64,000 nt of DNA from Streptomyces spirodelae. GTDB lineage: Bacteria > Actinomycetota > Actinomycetes > Streptomycetales > Streptomycetaceae. Shown here one piece after another: positions 17,720 to 27,409 of this stretch. Every line of letters starts with the position of its first letter. Position 1 is the stretch's first letter. Below the pieces are notes generated by a model. That model made no database searches. It worked only from the letters and a program-made list of their open reading frames with translations, and had not been told where the DNA came from. The position numbers and the translations under genes were made by a program. The stretch is from NCBI RefSeq assembly GCF_017676385.1, contig NZ_JAFFZN010000005.1, positions 1 to 64,000 of the forward strand, written 5' to 3'.

Positions 17720-17787
17720 TCGGTGACCTCGTCGAGGTGGTGCGCCGGGCCCGCGTGCGCCGGGCCCGAGCGGGTGTGCCGTCCCCG

Positions 17788-19776
17788 TCAGCCTCCCGTC
17801 GGCCTGACGACCATCGCCGAGCCGCCGCCGCGCCTCTCCGGTTCAGCCGCAGCCCGCCAGCGGTCTCCGGACAGCCGCTGCACCGCGGTGGCCGCGCCGA
17901 TTTCCGGAGTCTGCTCGAAGGAGTGGCCCAGCGCCTCCAACTGTTTCCGCACCCGGCTGTTCATCAGTTCCGGTTCCATGGTCGTCTGGGCGGCGTTGCG
18001 CTGGCTGGCGCGGGGTGCGGCGATGGCGTCGAGGAGCGGCATCCCGCGGTCGAGGTGGTTGGTGAGGGTCTGCAGCACTGTGGTGATGATGGTCGAGCCG
18101 CCCGGTGAGCCCAGCGCGAGCACCGGCTCACCGTGCCGAAGGACGATGGTCGGCGACATCGAGGAGCGCGGACGCTTCCCCGGTCCCGGCAGGTTCGGGT
18201 CGTGGACGCCGGGGCTGACGGGCACGAAGGAGAAGTCGGTCAGCTCGTTGTTGAGCAGGAATCCGCGGCCGGGCACGGTGATGCCGCTGCCGCCCGTCTG
18301 CTCGATGGTGAGCGTGTAGGCGGCGACGTTGCCCCACTTGTCGGCGACGGTGAGGTGCGTGGTGTTCTCCCCCTCGTACGTGGTGGGTGCCGCCTGGTCG
18401 GCGTCGCCGCGCTCGCACTCCTCCGGGTCGCGCGGGTCCCCCGGTGCGACAGGGCTCCGCAGGGCCTTCTGATCGTCGATCAGACAGGCCCGGGAGTCCG
18501 CGAACCGCTGCGAGGTCAGTCCCTTGGTCGGCACGTCCTCCTGCTCCGGGTCGCCCACCCAGCGCCCCCGGTCGGCGAACGCGATACGGCTCGCCTCCAG
18601 ATAGCGGTGCAGGTACTGCTTCTCGCTGAGGGAGCCCAGATCGCCGCGTTCGAGGATGTTGAGCGCCTCGGCGACGGTGGTGCCGCCGGAGGAGGAGGGC
18701 GCCATGCCGTACACGTCCAGGCCGCGGTAGGCGGTACGGGTCGGCTGCTGGGACAGTGCCCGGTAGGCCCGCAGGTCCTTCGCCGTCATGTCGCCGGGCC
18801 GCACCGTGCGCCCGGCGCCCTCGGCCACGGGGGGCTTGCGTACCGTCCGTACGATGTCGCGGCCCAACTCGCCCCGGTAGAGGGCCTTGGTGCCCTTGCG
18901 GGACAGCTCCCGGTAGGTGCGGGCCAGGTCGGGGTTCTTGAGCGTGGAGCCCACCTCGGGGAGCTTGCCACCCGGCAGGAACAGGTCGGCCGACGCCGGG
19001 AAGTCGCGGAAGCGGTCCTCGTTCTGCGCGGTCTGCTCGCGGAAGGTCTCATCGACGGTGAATCCGCGCCTGGCCAGCTTGGTGGCGGGCCGCAGGGCCT
19101 TCGCGAGCGATGTGGTGCCGTACGTCCGCAGCGCCTTCTCCCAGGTGGCGGGGGTGCCCGGGGTGCCCACACCGAGACCGCTGGTGACCGCCTCGTCGAA
19201 CGGGATCGGCTTGCCGTCTTCCGTGAACAGGTGCTTGTCCGCGCTCAGCGGCGCCGTCTCGCGGCCGTCGATGGTGTGCACCTGGCGGTCGGAGGCGTCG
19301 TAGTACACGAAGTATCCGCCGCCGCCGATGCCCGCCGAGTACGGCTCGGTCACGCCGAGGGCGGCGGCCGTCGCCACGGCCGCGTCCGCGGCGTTGCCGC
19401 CCCGCTTGAGCACCTGGAGGCCGGCGGCCGACGCGTCGGCGTCGACGCTGGAGACGGCGCCGCCGTAGCCGGTGGCCACCGGCGTCTTGGCGGGCGAGGG
19501 CCCGCTTCCCGCGCCGCGCTCCCCCGCCGTGTGTGCGGGTGCGGCGCCCAGGACCCCGGCGACCACGGCCCCGGTGCCGAGTACGGCGATGACACGGCGT
19601 GCCGCACGGGAGCGCCGAGAGGGGCTGCCCCTGCCCGACGCCCGCGGACTGGCGGATTTCTGTGGCTTGTGGGGGTGCCTCCCGACCGGAGTCCCCCGGC
19701 CTCCGGCCGGGAGGTGCCCCCAGGGGAGCAGCTTCCCGCGCCCCTGGCGGTGCGTGGCCCTCTCGTTGGACATCAT
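17788..19776 (-). CDS. ggt: Gamma-glutamyltransferase, exported, with repeat-encoded N-terminus
   Basis: A 662-residue N-terminal nucleophile hydrolase that cleaves gamma-glutamyl bonds such as glutathione outside the membrane. Motifs are LKRGGNAADAAVATAAALGV, EPYSAGIGGGGYFVYYD, DGRETAP, the autocleavage Thr in NTTHLTVADKWGNVAAYT and the oxyanion SPGGSTIITTV. A hydrophobic export segment lies at about residues 60-84, after an unusual Arg/Gly/Pro-rich extension of 55 or so residues encoded by a dispersed repeat (19619-19748). No in-frame start codon is seen between the repeat and the signal segment, so ATG 19776 (or 19773) is used despite a weak ribosome-binding site. Confidence 0.85.
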   Translation of the reverse strand: MMSNERATHRQGRGKLLPWGHLPAGGRGTPVGRHPHKPQKSASPRASGRGSPSRRSRAARRVIAVLGTGAVVAGVLGAAPAHTAGERGAGSGPSPAKTPVATGYGGAVSSVDADASAAGLQVLKRGGNAADAAVATAAALGVTEPYSAGIGGGGYFVYYDASDRQVHTIDGRETAPLSADKHLFTEDGKPIPFDEAVTSGLGVGTPGTPATWEKALRTYGTTSLAKALRPATKLARRGFTVDETFREQTAQNEDRFRDFPASADLFLPGGKLPEVGSTLKNPDLARTYRELSRKGTKALYRGELGRDIVRTVRKPPVAEGAGRTVRPGDMTAKDLRAYRALSQQPTRTAYRGLDVYGMAPSSSGGTTVAEALNILERGDLGSLSEKQYLHRYLEASRIAFADRGRWVGDPEQEDVPTKGLTSQRFADSRACLIDDQKALRSPVAPGDPRDPEECERGDADQAAPTTYEGENTTHLTVADKWGNVAAYTLTIEQTGGSGITVPGRGFLLNNELTDFSFVPVSPGVHDPNLPGPGKRPRSSMSPTIVLRHGEPVLALGSPGGSTIITTVLQTLTNHLDRGMPLLDAIAAPRASQRNAAQTTMEPELMNSRVRKQLEALGHSFEQTPEIGAATAVQRLSGDRWRAAAEPERRGGGSAMVVRPTGG
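19619..19748. repeat. Composite dispersed repeat inside the gamma-glutamyltransferase 5' coding region
   Basis: The outer parts match the other copies (GGGGCTGCCCCTG at the left, GCTTCCCGCGCCCCTGG at the right, TTGTGG in the middle). The central part, GGTGCCTCCCGACCGG to GGGAGGTGCCCC, is a second type of inverted repeat inserted in it. The whole unit stays in frame with the downstream enzyme. Confidence 0.65.
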
Positions 19777-19886
19777 CCGCGCAGCGTAATGCGGTTGACG
19801 CGAATGCGTCAGTACCGCGCGGCGGGTGGCGGCCATCGGTCACCCGGTCGGCCCGCGCCGCCCGGGAGGGCCTACGCTGCCCCGTC

Positions 19887-20618
19887 ATGGACGAGAACCT
19901 GCGGGAGATCGTGCTCGGTCTGGTCGCCGCCGCGATCACGGCATCGGCGGGCTGGCTGGCCCGCTCCACCCTGTGGCGCCGCCGACTCCGCCGTAAGCAG
20001 CGCTTCTTCGGGATGCCGGCGAACTCGACGTGTCTGCTCGTGATCAACAGGGACCCCGGCGTCGACGAGTGGACGGTGGCGCCCAACGACGTCTTCGCGC
20101 TGCTGGAGCTGTCCGCGCTCATCAAGGACTGCGGTGCGAGGGCGGAGGTCGTCGGCCATGACGCGGCTCGGCAGGGGTTCGGTGAGCGTACGGAGATCTG
20201 TCTGGGGGGGCCTGCTTCCAACCGGCGCACAGCGGCGCATCTCGGGTCGCTGCTGCCGGGGTTCTCCGTGGAGCTGGATGTGGAGCCGGACGAGGCCAAG
20301 CCGGGCGTCTTCGTCGTCGGTGAGGAGCGGTACCGGGCGCAGAAGGGGGCCGTCGAGTACGTGCTGCTCGCGCGGCTGACCGGCAGTCAGGACCGGGAGG
20401 ACCCGCGGCCGGTCTTCCTGATCTGCGGCCAGCGGTCCATCACCAACCAGGCGGCGGCACGGTACCTGGTGCGGCACCATGTGCGGCTCGCCAGGAAGTA
20501 CGGGCGGGGCGGTGACTTCTGCCTGCTGCTGAGGGTCGTCAACTCCGAGGCGTACGGCCCGGACGTGGTGGAGCTGGTCGCCGATGTGACTCGCGCCGCG
20601 ACGACAGCTCGGGAGTGA
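19887..20618 (+). CDS. Conserved protein with N-terminal membrane anchor, unknown function
   Basis: A 243-residue protein. Residues 5-25 (IVLGLVAAAITASAGWLA) form a single N-terminal hydrophobic segment followed by a basic WRRRLRRKQRFF stop-transfer. The soluble remainder contains LLVINRDPGVDEWTVAPNDVFALLELS, an ICLGGPASNRRTAAHL loop and FLICGQRSITNQAAARYL, suggesting an alpha/beta fold of a widespread Streptomyces family that I cannot assign a function. It starts divergently from gamma-glutamyltransferase and ends 23 bp from the glutamate transporter operon on the opposite strand. Confidence 0.75.
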   Translation: MDENLREIVLGLVAAAITASAGWLARSTLWRRRLRRKQRFFGMPANSTCLLVINRDPGVDEWTVAPNDVFALLELSALIKDCGARAEVVGHDAARQGFGERTEICLGGPASNRRTAAHLGSLLPGFSVELDVEPDEAKPGVFVVGEERYRAQKGAVEYVLLARLTGSQDREDPRPVFLICGQRSITNQAAARYLVRHHVRLARKYGRGGDFCLLLRVVNSEAYGPDVVELVADVTRAATTARE

Positions 20619-20641
20619 CCGGCCCTGGACGGGAAAGCCGC

Positions 20642-21547
20642 TCACATACGGGTACCCGGCATGGTGGAGGCCGCCTCGGCCGGGGCGACCGGGACGGCCT
20701 CGTTCTTGACGTTGCCGCGCTCGCGGCGGGCGACCCAGTTGGCGAACCAGGACAGCAGCATGCACAGCCCGATGTAGATCGCCGAGACCACCATCACCAC
20801 GGGGATGAACGGCATGGTGTAGTCCATGTTGATGGCGATCAGCCGCCCGGCGTGCAGGAACTCCTCGTAGGTGATCAGGAAGCCCAGCGAGGTGTCCTTC
20901 AGCGCGACGACGAGCTGACTGATGATCGTGGGCAGCATGGCCCGCACCGCCTGGGGCACCAGCACATGGACCATGACCTGGGTCTTGCGCATGCCGAGCG
21001 CGTAGGCGGCCTCCCGCTGGCCCCGGTCGACGGAGTTCACTCCGGAGCGGAAGACCTCGGCGAGGACGGAGCCGTTGTAGAGGGTCAGTCCGGTCACCAG
21101 CGCGGGCAGCGCCGGCACCTGGAGGGCCACGAAGACGAAGAAGATCATGACGAGTACGGGCATGGCCCGGAAGAACTCCACCAGCAGCGTGCTGCCCCAG
21201 CGCAGCAGCCGGTGCTCGGACAGCCGCCCGGCGGCCAGCACAGCACCCAGCGCGAGCGCGAGGACGGCGGCGAGCGCGAACGCCTTGAGGGTGTTGCCCA
21301 GGCCGCGCAGCAGGAGCTCCTGAACGCCCACGTAGCCGAACGGCCGCCATTTGACATACGCGAACTGACCGGTGTCGACAAGGAGATGAATCACCCACGC
21401 CGCCAGGGCGAGCAGGGCGAGGCTCGCGACGACGCCGTACACCAGGTGGCGGGCCCGCGCCCTGGGCCCGGGGACGTCGTAGAGCGCCGAGGGCGCCGCC
21501 TGTCCGGTGGCCGGCGCACGCTTCGGGCTGAGGGCGCTCAGGCTCAT
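20642..21547 (-). CDS. gluD: Glutamate/amino-acid ABC transporter permease (GluD-like)
   Basis: A 301-residue His/Glu/Gln/Arg-type permease. After a cytoplasmic N-terminus it has about six transmembrane helices and the EAA loop near YALGMRKTQVMVHVLVPQAVRAMLPTII. It is the last gene of the operon order ATPase, binding protein, permease, permease, identical to the actinobacterial gluABCD arrangement. The ATG at 21547 overlaps the upstream permease stop by 4 bp. The partner permease is shorter, and the two would form a heterodimeric channel. Confidence 0.88.
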   Translation of the reverse strand: MSLSALSPKRAPATGQAAPSALYDVPGPRARARHLVYGVVASLALLALAAWVIHLLVDTGQFAYVKWRPFGYVGVQELLLRGLGNTLKAFALAAVLALALGAVLAAGRLSEHRLLRWGSTLLVEFFRAMPVLVMIFFVFVALQVPALPALVTGLTLYNGSVLAEVFRSGVNSVDRGQREAAYALGMRKTQVMVHVLVPQAVRAMLPTIISQLVVALKDTSLGFLITYEEFLHAGRLIAINMDYTMPFIPVVMVVSAIYIGLCMLLSWFANWVARRERGNVKNEAVPVAPAEAASTMPGTRM

Positions 21548-22188
21548 CGGGGCACCCCCCAGCGCCGCTCCAGCACATGGAAGAGGGCGCTGATCGCCAG
21601 GGTCAGGATCAGATACCCCAGCGCGATCCACACAAAGCTCCACACCACGCTGTAGCCGTTCTCGCTGAGCGTCTTGTAGGTGCTCAGCAGCTCGACGACG
21701 CTGAAGGAGCCGGCGATCGCGGAGTTCTTGGCGAGCGCGATCAGGGTGGAGCCGATCGGCGCGATGACGCTGCGGAATGCCTGCGGCAGCACCACGGTGC
21801 CCAGCGTCTGGCCGAAGGTCATCCCCAGGCTGCGGGCCGCCTCGCCCTGCCCGACCGGCACGGTGTTGATGCCCGAGCGCACCGCCTCGCAGATGAACGA
21901 GGAGGTGTAGCAGCCCAGTGCCAGCACCGCGAACAGCTCGAACGGCAGTGCCACCCCGAAGCGGGGCAGCCCCAGCAGCATCGCGAAGAACAGCAGCGTC
22001 AGTGGGGTGTTGCGCAGCACCGTCACCCAGGTGGTGCCCACCACACGCAGGGCACGCACCGGTGCCACCCGGAACCCCGCCATCACCACCCCCACGCCCA
22101 GCGCCAGCAGCGAGGAGTAGACGGTCAGCTTCACCGTCCCCCAGAAGCCCTCGCCATAGAGGGAGAAGTTCTCTGTCAGTACGTCCAT
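21544..22188 (-). CDS. gluC: Glutamate/amino-acid ABC transporter permease (GluC-like)
   Basis: A 214-residue inner-membrane permease with five or so helices. It has the typical start YGEGFWGTVKLTVYSSLLAL, TVLRNTPLTLLFF and the EAA motif RSLGMTFGQTLGTVVLPQAFRSVIAPIGS that contacts the ATPase. Length and motifs match polar amino acid permeases. It follows the binding-protein gene by 27 bp and overlaps the second permease by 4 bp. Confidence 0.9.
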   Translation of the reverse strand: MDVLTENFSLYGEGFWGTVKLTVYSSLLALGVGVVMAGFRVAPVRALRVVGTTWVTVLRNTPLTLLFFAMLLGLPRFGVALPFELFAVLALGCYTSSFICEAVRSGINTVPVGQGEAARSLGMTFGQTLGTVVLPQAFRSVIAPIGSTLIALAKNSAIAGSFSVVELLSTYKTLSENGYSVVWSFVWIALGYLILTLAISALFHVLERRWGVPR

Positions 22189-22215
22189 GGAGCCGTTCGC
22201 GTTCCTCTCAGCCCG

Positions 22216-23151
22216 TCAGCGCGTCAGCGAGGGGTCGATGCGTGGGGGCTTCGGCGCCGGCCGGCCGGAGAGGCCGAGTGTGGCCTCATACGCCCGCTTC
22301 CAGTCGCCGTTGCGCTCGCGGGCGGTCAACGCCTTGTCCAGCGCCCTGGCCAGGGCCCGGTCCTGGCGCGGAACGCCGATGCCGTACGGCTCCTCGGAGA
22401 ACGCCCTGCCCACCACCTTCAAGTGCGCGGGGTCCTTGGCCGCGTAGCCGAGCAGGATGGTGTCGTCCGTGGTGACCGCGTCGACCTGGTCGTTGAGGAG
22501 GTTGTCGACGCAGATGGCGTAGCTGTCGTAGGCGACGGCGACAGCGCGCGGGTAGTCCGACTCGATGCGCTGCAGCGGTGTGGAGCCGACGGCCGAGCAG
22601 ATCTTCCTGCCCGCCATGTCCTGTGGCCCCTTGAGGTGCTTCTCGTCCTGGCGCACCAGCAGCCGCTGCCCGGCGATGTAGTAGGGGCCGGCGAAACCGA
22701 CCAGCTTCTTGCGGCCCTCGTTGATGGTGTAGGTGCCGACGTAGTAGTCGATCTGCCCGTTCTGCAGGGCCGTCTCCCGGTTGGCCGAGGCGATGGCCTT
22801 GTAGGTGATCTGCTCGTCCGGGTCGAAGCCGAGCGAGGCGGCCATCATCTTGGCGATCTCCACATCGAAGCCGGTGTACTCGCCGGTGGCCGGGTTCTTC
22901 TCGCCCATGCCGGGCTGGTCCTCCTTGACGCCGACCGTGAGCTTCCCCCTCCGGTGGGCACTCCGCCAGGTGGACGAGGAGGGGAGGGAGAAGCCCTCGG
23001 CGACGGCGTAGTGCGGCAGCTCGCCCGGCTGCGGACCGCGCGCCGGCGGGCTGCCCGCGGCGCCGCAGGCGGTGGCGGCGGCCAGCAGGAACGCGACGAG
23101 CAGCGCACCGCGGGCAGCCGTGGTACCGCTGGACGGAACGGACGTGCGCAC
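22216..23151 (-). CDS. gluB: Glutamate-binding lipoprotein of the ABC importer (GluB-like)
   Basis: A 311-residue extracytoplasmic substrate-binding protein. The signal peptide ends in a lipobox (AAATAC, Cys about residue 28). The mature part has KLTVGVKEDQPGMGEKNPATG, YTGFDVEIAKMMAASLGF and IDYYVGTYTINEGRKKLVGFAGPYY, characteristic of glutamate/aspartate binders. GTG at 23151 is preferred: GAGAGGG lies upstream and it places the charged N-region directly before the hydrophobic segment. The ATPase gene lies 13 bp upstream. Confidence 0.88.
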   Translation of the reverse strand: MRTSVPSSGTTAARGALLVAFLLAAATACGAAGSPPARGPQPGELPHYAVAEGFSLPSSSTWRSAHRRGKLTVGVKEDQPGMGEKNPATGEYTGFDVEIAKMMAASLGFDPDEQITYKAIASANRETALQNGQIDYYVGTYTINEGRKKLVGFAGPYYIAGQRLLVRQDEKHLKGPQDMAGRKICSAVGSTPLQRIESDYPRAVAVAYDSYAICVDNLLNDQVDAVTTDDTILLGYAAKDPAHLKVVGRAFSEEPYGIGVPRQDRALARALDKALTARERNGDWKRAYEATLGLSGRPAPKPPRIDPSLTR

Positions 23152-23164
23152 GACCGGGCCCCTC

Positions 23165-23947
<783 letters not shown>

Positions 23948-23975
23948 AAGAAAGGGAAACTATCGGGCCGAATGG

Positions 23976-23992
23976 GTCATCACCGGGATGAC
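23976..23992. promoter_or_regulatory. Palindrome upstream of the glutamate importer operon
   Basis: GTCATC-N5-GATGAC is a perfect 6-bp inverted repeat centred about 37 bp upstream of the gluA-like start, in the 77-bp gap after the preceding gene. It could be an operator or a small hairpin in the leader RNA. Confidence 0.35.
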
Positions 23993-24024
23993 ACGCTACA
24001 AGACGGTACACCTGATGGAGTACC

Positions 24025-24474
24025 TCAGCCCTCGCTGACCTCCGCGTACGCCTGGGACAGCTCAGGTGACCCCGTCTCGGCCCAGGCCCCGCCCTCCTCC
24101 AGCACATCCACCTCCCGCCCGGACGGCAGCCGCACCACCGGCTGTCCGTCCGGCCACAGCACCCACCGGGCGCCGGGCACTGTGCGCACCACCACGGTCC
24201 CCAGGTAGAGCCCGGCGTCGGCGCCGAGCCACGGAGTGACCTCCGGGTCCTCGCGCCAGTGCGGCAGCAGTTGGTCCAGCGCCCTCAAGGACTCGACGGA
24301 GTCGTCCAGTTCGACACCGGCCCCCCGCGCCTGCTCGCGCAGCAGTTCACATTCGGACAAGAGCTGCGCCGCGCTCTCCGGGTCCTCCGAAAGCCGGCCG
24401 GTCGATGCGGCCGCCCCTTCGGCATCCGGGTGGGGCTTGCGCCAGTTGTCCAGAAAGGGGAAGTGCATGGGCAT
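24025..24474 (-). CDS. Conserved actinobacterial protein (DUF6278-like)
   Basis: A 149-residue soluble protein starting at ATG 24474 or two codons later. It contains FPFLDNWRKPH at the N-terminus, LLSECELLREQARGAGVELDDS, LDQLLPHWREDPEV and a C-terminal beta-rich part WLGADAGLYLGTVVVRTVPGARW. I recognise the pattern as a family of uncharacterised Streptomyces proteins; no catalytic motif is evident. It precedes the glutamate importer by 77 bp on the same strand and is divergent from the SGNH hydrolase gene. Confidence 0.7.
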   Translation of the reverse strand: MPMHFPFLDNWRKPHPDAEGAAASTGRLSEDPESAAQLLSECELLREQARGAGVELDDSVESLRALDQLLPHWREDPEVTPWLGADAGLYLGTVVVRTVPGARWVLWPDGQPVVRLPSGREVDVLEEGGAWAETGSPELSQAYAEVSEG

Positions 24475-24645
24475 CAGCGTGGCATTCTCACGCCACTGGG
24501 CACCATAGGCGCGCTGTGTGAAGAGCCTGCCCGGTTTGGGCTGCAGGACATCTTGACGCCGCGTCAGCGCCTCCCTAATTTCACCCCGCCTCGGTGGAAT
24601 CCGGGGTGCACACACGGCCGTTGGAGTCCCACGAGAGGGCATCAC

Positions 24646-26517
24646 GTGCGCAGACGTACCTGGACCAGATCCCTCACCATCCTGGTGGCCGCCGTCTCCG
24701 CGACGGCACCGACCCTGGTGGCGACCGCCACCGCGCAGGACCGCACGCGGCACCCGGCACAGACAGCGGAGGCAGCACAGACAGCACAGCCGACCGCCCC
24801 CACCGATCACGCACTCCCCCTGGAACGCCTCTTCGACAACCGCGCCGTCAGCAACGACGCCGACCCCTCAGCCGCCGACTTCGACGGCGCGGGCCGCTCC
24901 CTGTCCGCGCAGGACCTCAGGGCCGCGGGCTGGGCCCCCGGCACCCGCCTCGATCTGGACGCGGCCCCGCTGCGCCTGCCCGACCGGGCCCCCGGCCGCC
25001 CCGACAACGTCATCGCCGACGGACAGCGGGTACGCGTCGGCGGCCACGGCAACGCCCTCTCCTTCCTGGTCGCCGCCACCTCACCGCGCGGGCCGGCCGA
25101 GGCCGCGAGCGGCAAGGGGACCGTGCGCTACCGGGACGGCTCGCGCAGCTCCTACACCCTCACGGCGGGCGACTGGCGCGGCGGCCCGCTCGCCACCAAG
25201 GCCGTCGCGCTCCCCCACCTCAACACCCGGCAGGGCGACCAGCTGGAGGAGAAGGTGAAGCTCTACGCGGTCACCGTGCCGCTCGAACGCGGTCGCGACG
25301 TCCACTCCGTCACCCTCCCGAAGGACCCGGGACCAGACTCCGATCTGCACATCTTCGACGTCGCCGTACGCCCGGAAGCCACCGGCTGGACCGGGAGCTG
25401 GGCCGCGAGCACCGGCGGCTACACCGGGACCGGGCAGTGGCGTGACCAGACGCTGCGGCTGGTCGTCCACACCTCGGCGGGCGGCCCCCGGGCGCGCATC
25501 CGGCTGGAGAACACCTTCGCCGCCGAGCCCGTCCGCATCGGCCACGCCTCCATCGCTGTACAGAAGGACGGCGCCGCGGCGCACCGGCGCCCCACCCCGC
25601 TCACCTTCGACGGGGGGCACGAGGGAACCCGCATCCCCGCGGGCGCCCGGGCCGTCAGCGACCCCGTGGGCTTCGACGTGCCCTCCGACACCAATCTGCT
25701 GGTGAGCATCCATCTGCCCGACCCCGTCCCGGCCGCACCTGTGCACAGCAAGGCGCTGCAGCGCTCGTATCTGAGCGAGGGCGGCAGCGGCGACCGCACC
25801 GGTGAGGCCGGCGGCGGCGCCTTCACCCGCTCGCTGATCATGTGGCCGTTCTTGACCGGCGTCGATGTCCAGGGCGGCCCCGGCTCCGTGGTCACCCTGG
25901 GCGACTCCATCACCGACGGCGTCCGCTCCACCGAGGGCGCCAACCGGCGCTGGCCGGACATACTGGCGGGTCGGCTGCTGGCGCAGAGCGACGTACCGCG
26001 GTTCGGCGTCCTCAACCACGGCATCTCCGCCAACCGCATCGTCACCGACCGCTACCCCGGCGACGGCGTCAGCACCGACACGGCGGGCGTCAGCGCCCAG
26101 CACCGCCTGGAGCGCGACGTGCTCGCCCAGACCAGCGCCCGCACCGTGGTGCTGTTCGAGGGCATCAACGACGTGCGGTGGGGCGCCTCGGCCGAGGAGG
26201 TCATCACCGGGATGAAGGCCATCGCCGCGCGGGCGAAGGAGCGCGGGCTGCGGGTCGTCGTGGCGACGATCACTCCGTGTGAGGGGTACCACGACTGCAC
26301 GGCCGAGGTCGACGCCAAGCGGACGAAGGTGAACGCCTTCGTCCGGGAGAACGGCGGTCGCTTCGACGCCGTTCTCGACTTCGACGCCGTCGTGCGCGAC
26401 CCCTCGCACCCCGCGCGGATGCTGCCGAAGTACGACTCGGGCGACCATCTGCACCCGGGCGACGCGGGGCTGCGAGCCATCGGCGAGTCGGTGGACCTGC
26501 GGCTGCTCGCGAGCTGA
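24646..26517 (+). CDS. Secreted two-domain SGNH/GDSL hydrolase
   Basis: A 623-residue exported esterase-like protein. A signal peptide covers residues 1-35 (cut near ATATAQD). Residues about 50-395 form a beta-rich N-terminal region with LRLVVHTSAGGPRARIRLENTFA. The C-terminal SGNH domain has block I VVTLGDSITDGV, block II NHGISANRI, block III LFEGINDVRW and the catalytic Asp-x-x-His in YDSGDHLHPGD. Such enzymes deacylate polysaccharides, lipids or glycans outside the cell. The GTG start has GAGAGGG 7 nt upstream. Confidence 0.87.
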   Translation: MRRRTWTRSLTILVAAVSATAPTLVATATAQDRTRHPAQTAEAAQTAQPTAPTDHALPLERLFDNRAVSNDADPSAADFDGAGRSLSAQDLRAAGWAPGTRLDLDAAPLRLPDRAPGRPDNVIADGQRVRVGGHGNALSFLVAATSPRGPAEAASGKGTVRYRDGSRSSYTLTAGDWRGGPLATKAVALPHLNTRQGDQLEEKVKLYAVTVPLERGRDVHSVTLPKDPGPDSDLHIFDVAVRPEATGWTGSWAASTGGYTGTGQWRDQTLRLVVHTSAGGPRARIRLENTFAAEPVRIGHASIAVQKDGAAAHRRPTPLTFDGGHEGTRIPAGARAVSDPVGFDVPSDTNLLVSIHLPDPVPAAPVHSKALQRSYLSEGGSGDRTGEAGGGAFTRSLIMWPFLTGVDVQGGPGSVVTLGDSITDGVRSTEGANRRWPDILAGRLLAQSDVPRFGVLNHGISANRIVTDRYPGDGVSTDTAGVSAQHRLERDVLAQTSARTVVLFEGINDVRWGASAEEVITGMKAIAARAKERGLRVVVATITPCEGYHDCTAEVDAKRTKVNAFVRENGGRFDAVLDFDAVVRDPSHPARMLPKYDSGDHLHPGDAGLRAIGESVDLRLLAS

Positions 26518-26528
26518 GCACTACGGGA

Positions 26529-26576
26529 GCACCGTGCGCCCACCCGTCCCGTGAGGGGCGGGTAGGCGCACGGTGC
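26529..26576. terminator. Strong bidirectional terminator hairpin
   Basis: GCACCGTGCGCC (26529-26540) pairs perfectly with GGCGCACGGTGC (26565-26576), with further ACCCG/CGGGT pairing inside. It lies 11 bp after the SGNH hydrolase stop and 5 bp from the exonuclease stop, and serves both convergent genes. Confidence 0.85.
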
Positions 26577-26581
26577 AACCC

Positions 26582-27361
26582 TCACAGCTCCAGGTCGACG
26601 ACGACCGGGGCGTGATCCGAGGCGCCCTTGCCCTTCCTGGCCTCCCGGTCGACATAGGCGTCCGAGACGGCGGTGGTGAATGCCTCGTTCCCGTAGACGA
26701 GGTCGATGCGCATGCCGCGGTTCTTGGGGAAGCACAGCTGCCGATAGTCCCAGTAGGTGAACGGCACGTCGTACTTGAGCGGCCGCGGGTACACATCCGA
26801 GACCCCCGCCGCCTCGAGCGCCGCCAGCGCCTCCCGCTCCCGCGAGGTCACATGGGTGGACCCCTCGAACTCCGCGATGTCGTGGACGTCGCGGTCGGTC
26901 GGGGCGATGTTGAAGTCACCCAGCGCCGCGAACGGTGTCGCCGCCGAGGCGAACTTCTCCGCCGCGTCCCGCAGGGCCGCCAGCCACTGCAACTTGTACT
27001 CGTAGTGCGGGTGCCCCACCTCGCGCCCGTTCGGCACGTACAGGGACCACACCCGTACCCCGCCGCAGGTGGCGGCCGCGGCGCGGGCCTCGACGGCGCC
27101 CTCCCACGCGGGCGCGCCCGGCAGGCTCAGCGCCGGGTCCTCGATGCCCACGCGGGAGAGGACGGCGACACCGTTCCAGCGGCCCTGCGCGCTGACGACC
27201 GACTCATAGCCGAGCGCGCGCAGCTCCTGCTGCGGGAAGGCGTCGTCGGACACCTTCAGCTCCTGCAGACAGAGCACGTCGGGCTGGGCCGACTCCAGCC
27301 ACTGGGTCAGGCGGGGCAGCCGGGCCGTTATCGAGTTGACGTTCCAGGTGGCAATACGCAT
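26582..27361 (-). CDS. xth: Exodeoxyribonuclease III
   Basis: A 259-residue AP endonuclease/3'-5' exonuclease for base excision repair. It begins MRIATWNVNSITARLPRL; the metal Glu is in VLCLQELKVSDD, followed by SLYVPNGREVGHP (catalytic Tyr region), GDFNIAPTDRDVHD, and the active-site MRIDLVYGN and GASDHAPVVVDL. Length matches XthA. The start at 27361 fits the conserved first strand; an in-frame upstream start would add seven unrelated residues. Confidence 0.93.
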   Translation of the reverse strand: MRIATWNVNSITARLPRLTQWLESAQPDVLCLQELKVSDDAFPQQELRALGYESVVSAQGRWNGVAVLSRVGIEDPALSLPGAPAWEGAVEARAAAATCGGVRVWSLYVPNGREVGHPHYEYKLQWLAALRDAAEKFASAATPFAALGDFNIAPTDRDVHDIAEFEGSTHVTSREREALAALEAAGVSDVYPRPLKYDVPFTYWDYRQLCFPKNRGMRIDLVYGNEAFTTAVSDAYVDREARKGKGASDHAPVVVDLEL

Positions 27362-27409
27362 GCAGACTCCGTCGGGGGTCACGGGGGTCGTCCCCCGGGA
27401 GCATGCAGG

